Source: Tyto alba
Lineage: Eukaryota > Chordata > Aves > Strigiformes > Tytonidae
DNA length: 64,000 nucleotides
NCBI RefSeq assembly: GCF_018691265.1
Contig: NW_024881330.1
Location: forward strand, 21,294,386 to 21,358,385
Direction: 5' to 3'
Part shown: in pieces, positions 61,701-64,000 of the stretch
Position numbering within the stretch: position 1 is the first letter of the stretch
Layout: each line of letters opens with the position of its first letter
Made by a program: the position numbers and the translations under genes
Notes under the pieces: model-generated
Seen by the model: only the letters and a program-made list of their open reading frames with translations
The model's database searches: none
Told to the model about the DNA's origin: nothing

Positions 61701-64000
61701 CTTTGAAGATATCTGTGGTTTACAGGCTGCCAATACTGCCAAAGAGAAAAATAAAAATCAGAAAGTCAGGCCCTCAAAACAGAATTTAGAATGCATTTAT
61801 TTGCTTTTTCGTCTACTTGGTACATATCTCATTTTCAAGCTTTGATTCATGATGTTAAAGAAAAAATATTTTTAGGGAAAAAAAAAAAAGCTTATTTCTC
61901 ATATCATCTTTTAATTTAAATATTGAAGCACTATAAAGAAAAAAAAAAGGCTATGAATGATTAACAGAATCATGACAAAAATCATGAGAATTTGTCTCAC
62001 TTTTAGTATTCACTATATAATACAGTCACAAACCCTTCCAGTGAGAAAAGGGCACAAAATAAATTTATTTGCTTTCCAGATTAGTTTTGTCTTCTTGGGT
62101 TTTATCCTCAGAAAAACATACGTGGCCTCATGCTAATGACACTTAAGATGTGACACTGAAGAAGCAGGACATTCAGCAGAAGTTGAGACATTAATAAAAA
62201 ACAATATATTTTTAGTCTCCCATTCCATCCTTTTCCAGGGCTATTCTCAACTTACTTCAAAGTGGGACTTTCTGTCACACTGCCTCAGCTGGAAGTAGAT
62301 TAGGGGTTTTATGTGCCCCTTCATCCTCAGAAATTTCCTTTTCAACTTTTCTTCTGCAGCAGTTGCAGTGGATAGGTTTAAGATTCTTTTATAACTACAA
62401 CACACTTGGAAAAAGAACTGATGGGGAGTCAAAAGGTATTCAGCTTGAATAATCAGCAGGTGCCCTTAATAAAACATATGATAATCAAGATTCAGATTTA
62501 TATATATTCCCATTTAATTCCTGATCTTGTTTAATACAACAGTCAGGATTCAGTGTTTTCCCTGAAAGATGTGTTCATTAAAGGGAATTGCCAAAATAAC
62601 TTGTAATTCAACATTAATTTCCAATATTGATTGCTATAAACAAAGAAAAAAGTCATATATTTTTCTGAATTTCACCCAAAACAGTAGTATGTCTATTGGT
62701 GGGCCCTGGAAATGCAGCGATAAGTACAAAGAAATAACAAAACCAAATTGTTATGAACTGATAGTGGTGCATAGTCTTCCACTGCTGACAGAAGGAACTG
62801 AAAGGATGACAGTATAACAACTATGTAAGTAGTGGTTTAAATAATTATTTAGTAATGCCAGTAACAGGAACAGTACTTTTTTTCAGCTAAGAAAAACAGT
62901 ATCCGAGAGACACGTGAACAAGTGAACACACAGTAATTGTAGTATTTACTTACAGCACAGTGATAATAGCACTTAACTCCCTCTGTTTATAAAGCATTTC
63001 CATTCATAATCTGGTCTCCCTTCCTTCAGAGTAAGATTTGTAGCAGCTAAACTCTAAACTATCAACGAGACTGTTTTCATCTCTTAGGATGGCTTACTAA
63101 GTATCAATAACCTGCAGTGCAAAATGTAAATGATTTTTTCAGAAGTTTGTAAGCTACATAGAGGACATGTAGAAAATAAATTTTCATGACTTCCCCACTG
63201 ACATCTGAAGACTCTGTAGGAAAGACTAATTTTCTGCAGTCATAACATTTGACTATTCAAATGAATTTATTCTACTTTGTCCAAGACACATGAAAATAAT
63301 ACAAAAACAGGAGCGTAACAAGCTATGATGAGAAAATGTATGTCAATATCCGGGAAAGAACAGAAAGACATAGAAATCATCAATATCCAAATGCCTGAGG
63401 GGGTTGTAGACTAACAGAAGAACATCACCACAACAACTCCAGCTATTTGATAGGCATCCTTACCTGCAGAAGACAAACAATAAAGCAATCAAGTGGAAAT
63501 CTGGCAGGAAGAAGGTTAAATCAATGCTCTAAATAACAGTACACGATACTGCGCTTTTTCTGTCAGCTGAATGGGAAACAGCACAACCCTTCAGGCTGAA
63601 CACTAGGTAGGAATGAATTGGTGTGGCTTATGCTAAAATACCTCTATCTTCAATAATTTACAAGTAACGAATGCATCAAAAAGGCATCTACAACTTTAAA
63701 ACTTATCCTTTCACAAATCACTAGTTTTCTACCATGCATAATAAGTTCTATAATAAGCTCTATTTTAATCCTAGAATCTACAGACACAATCTGTTTTTCT
63801 AGCAATGTTTCCTAGGCAAAGAAGCAATGAACAGACATGCTGCATTCCTAGCTTCGGATCTGATAATAATTGACTTCTGAGGCCTGTTCTCTACAGCTAA
63901 ATACATAGAAAATAACATTCTTGGAGGAAAACATTAAAGGCAAGATGATTCACCTCCCTGAAAAGTACATCTACCAACACATTTAAATATTTACCCTTTA
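52701..64000. other. Intronic sequence, no gene or repeat family recognised
   Basis: Scanned on both strands for FOG2 exon 2, CR1 ends, LTR ends and RNA genes without success. The 127-codon frame at 57881-58264 and the 114-codon minus frame at 52950-53294 are the longest and show no known domain. At 60960-61150 there is a slightly CpG-richer stretch with TTCGCCTTCGCC and AATTAATAAG words that might be a conserved element (weak). Confidence 0.5.
54639..54653. repeat. (AG)n dinucleotide run
   Basis: About seven uninterrupted AG units within an A/G-rich context. Confidence 0.93.

Larger units (their letters stand above)
48786..64000 (-). other. ZFPM2: ZFPM2 upstream intron (intron 2), partial
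   Basis: This is the part of the intron that precedes the exon in the transcript; its 5' end is outside the window. I looked for the preceding FOG2 exon (the peptide ending near EEVEYFCNKG in human) on the minus strand and did not find it. The stretch is AT-rich with short A/T runs, a GA dinucleotide run at 54639-54653, a degenerate inverted-repeat element at about 52466-52700 and a possible conserved block at about 60960-61150. Open frames such as 57881-58264 (127 codons) have no recognisable similarity and no splice context. Confidence 0.8.

Noticed and set aside
48786..64000. Search for the preceding ZFPM2 coding exon
   Set aside because: A near match at about 55930 to a Phe-Cys motif on the minus strand did not extend to the rest of the FOG2 peptide and lacks proper splice sites.
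1..64000. CRISPR arrays, operons, riboswitches, bacterial-type genes
   Set aside because: The sequence is vertebrate intronic DNA; no regularly spaced repeats of the CRISPR kind and no dense gene arrangement exist here.

Overview
The window looks like avian nuclear DNA: an AT-rich vertebrate intronic landscape with CR1 LINE remnants as the main repeat, one LTR of a type common in bird ERVL-like elements, and no Alu, B1 or L1-like SINE/LINE. I found one protein-coding exon. It lies on the minus strand at 48647-48748 and is a small, cleanly spliced, phase 1-1 internal exon whose peptide matches the N-terminal acidic part of ZFPM2 (FOG2), the zinc-finger cofactor of GATA4/5/6. The window is therefore read as part of the very long ZFPM2 gene, transcribed right to left. 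Positions 48749-64000 are the upstream intron (called intron 2 here) and 1-48646 are the downstream intron (called intron 3 here). I did not find the neighbouring coding exons.

Layout. 1-6.2 kb: plain AT-rich intron with A/T runs, an unusual double palindrome at 4.21-4.26 kb and a hairpin at 5.04 kb. 6.27-7.0 kb: three diverged tandem copies of a roughly 125-bp unit, each carrying a TTATCAG (GATA-type) core, run into a pyrimidine (CCTT) tract and a GC-rich block with 17 CpGs and a 17-bp minisatellite. 7-16.7 kb: ordinary intron, with a compact CpG-retaining block at 12.34-12.56 kb that may be a conserved non-coding element. 16.7-23.2 kb: a repeat cluster entirely on the plus strand (antisense to ZFPM2), made of an old CR1, a second younger CR1 directly behind it, a solo LTR with recognisable CCAAT and TATA boxes, and a longer CR1 with a decayed reverse transcriptase. 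23.2-42 kb: unremarkable intron except for an ancient palindromic MITE-like element at 33.9 kb and several poly-purine tracts. 42.07-42.17 kb: a purine tract containing an unbroken run of 27 G. 43.6-44.7 kb: an ancient CR1 in the sense orientation of the gene (minus strand). 48.65-48.75 kb: the ZFPM2 exon. 48.8-64 kb: intron, with a degenerate inverted-repeat element near 52.5 kb.

Functionally the only product encoded here is a 34-residue slice of FOG2. Other open reading frames of 60-164 codons are scattered through the introns and repeats. None has recognisable protein similarity or splice context, and I regard them as chance. The most interesting regulatory speculation is the GATA-motif tandem array inside an intron of a GATA cofactor gene. 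I found no previously undescribed multi-gene system.
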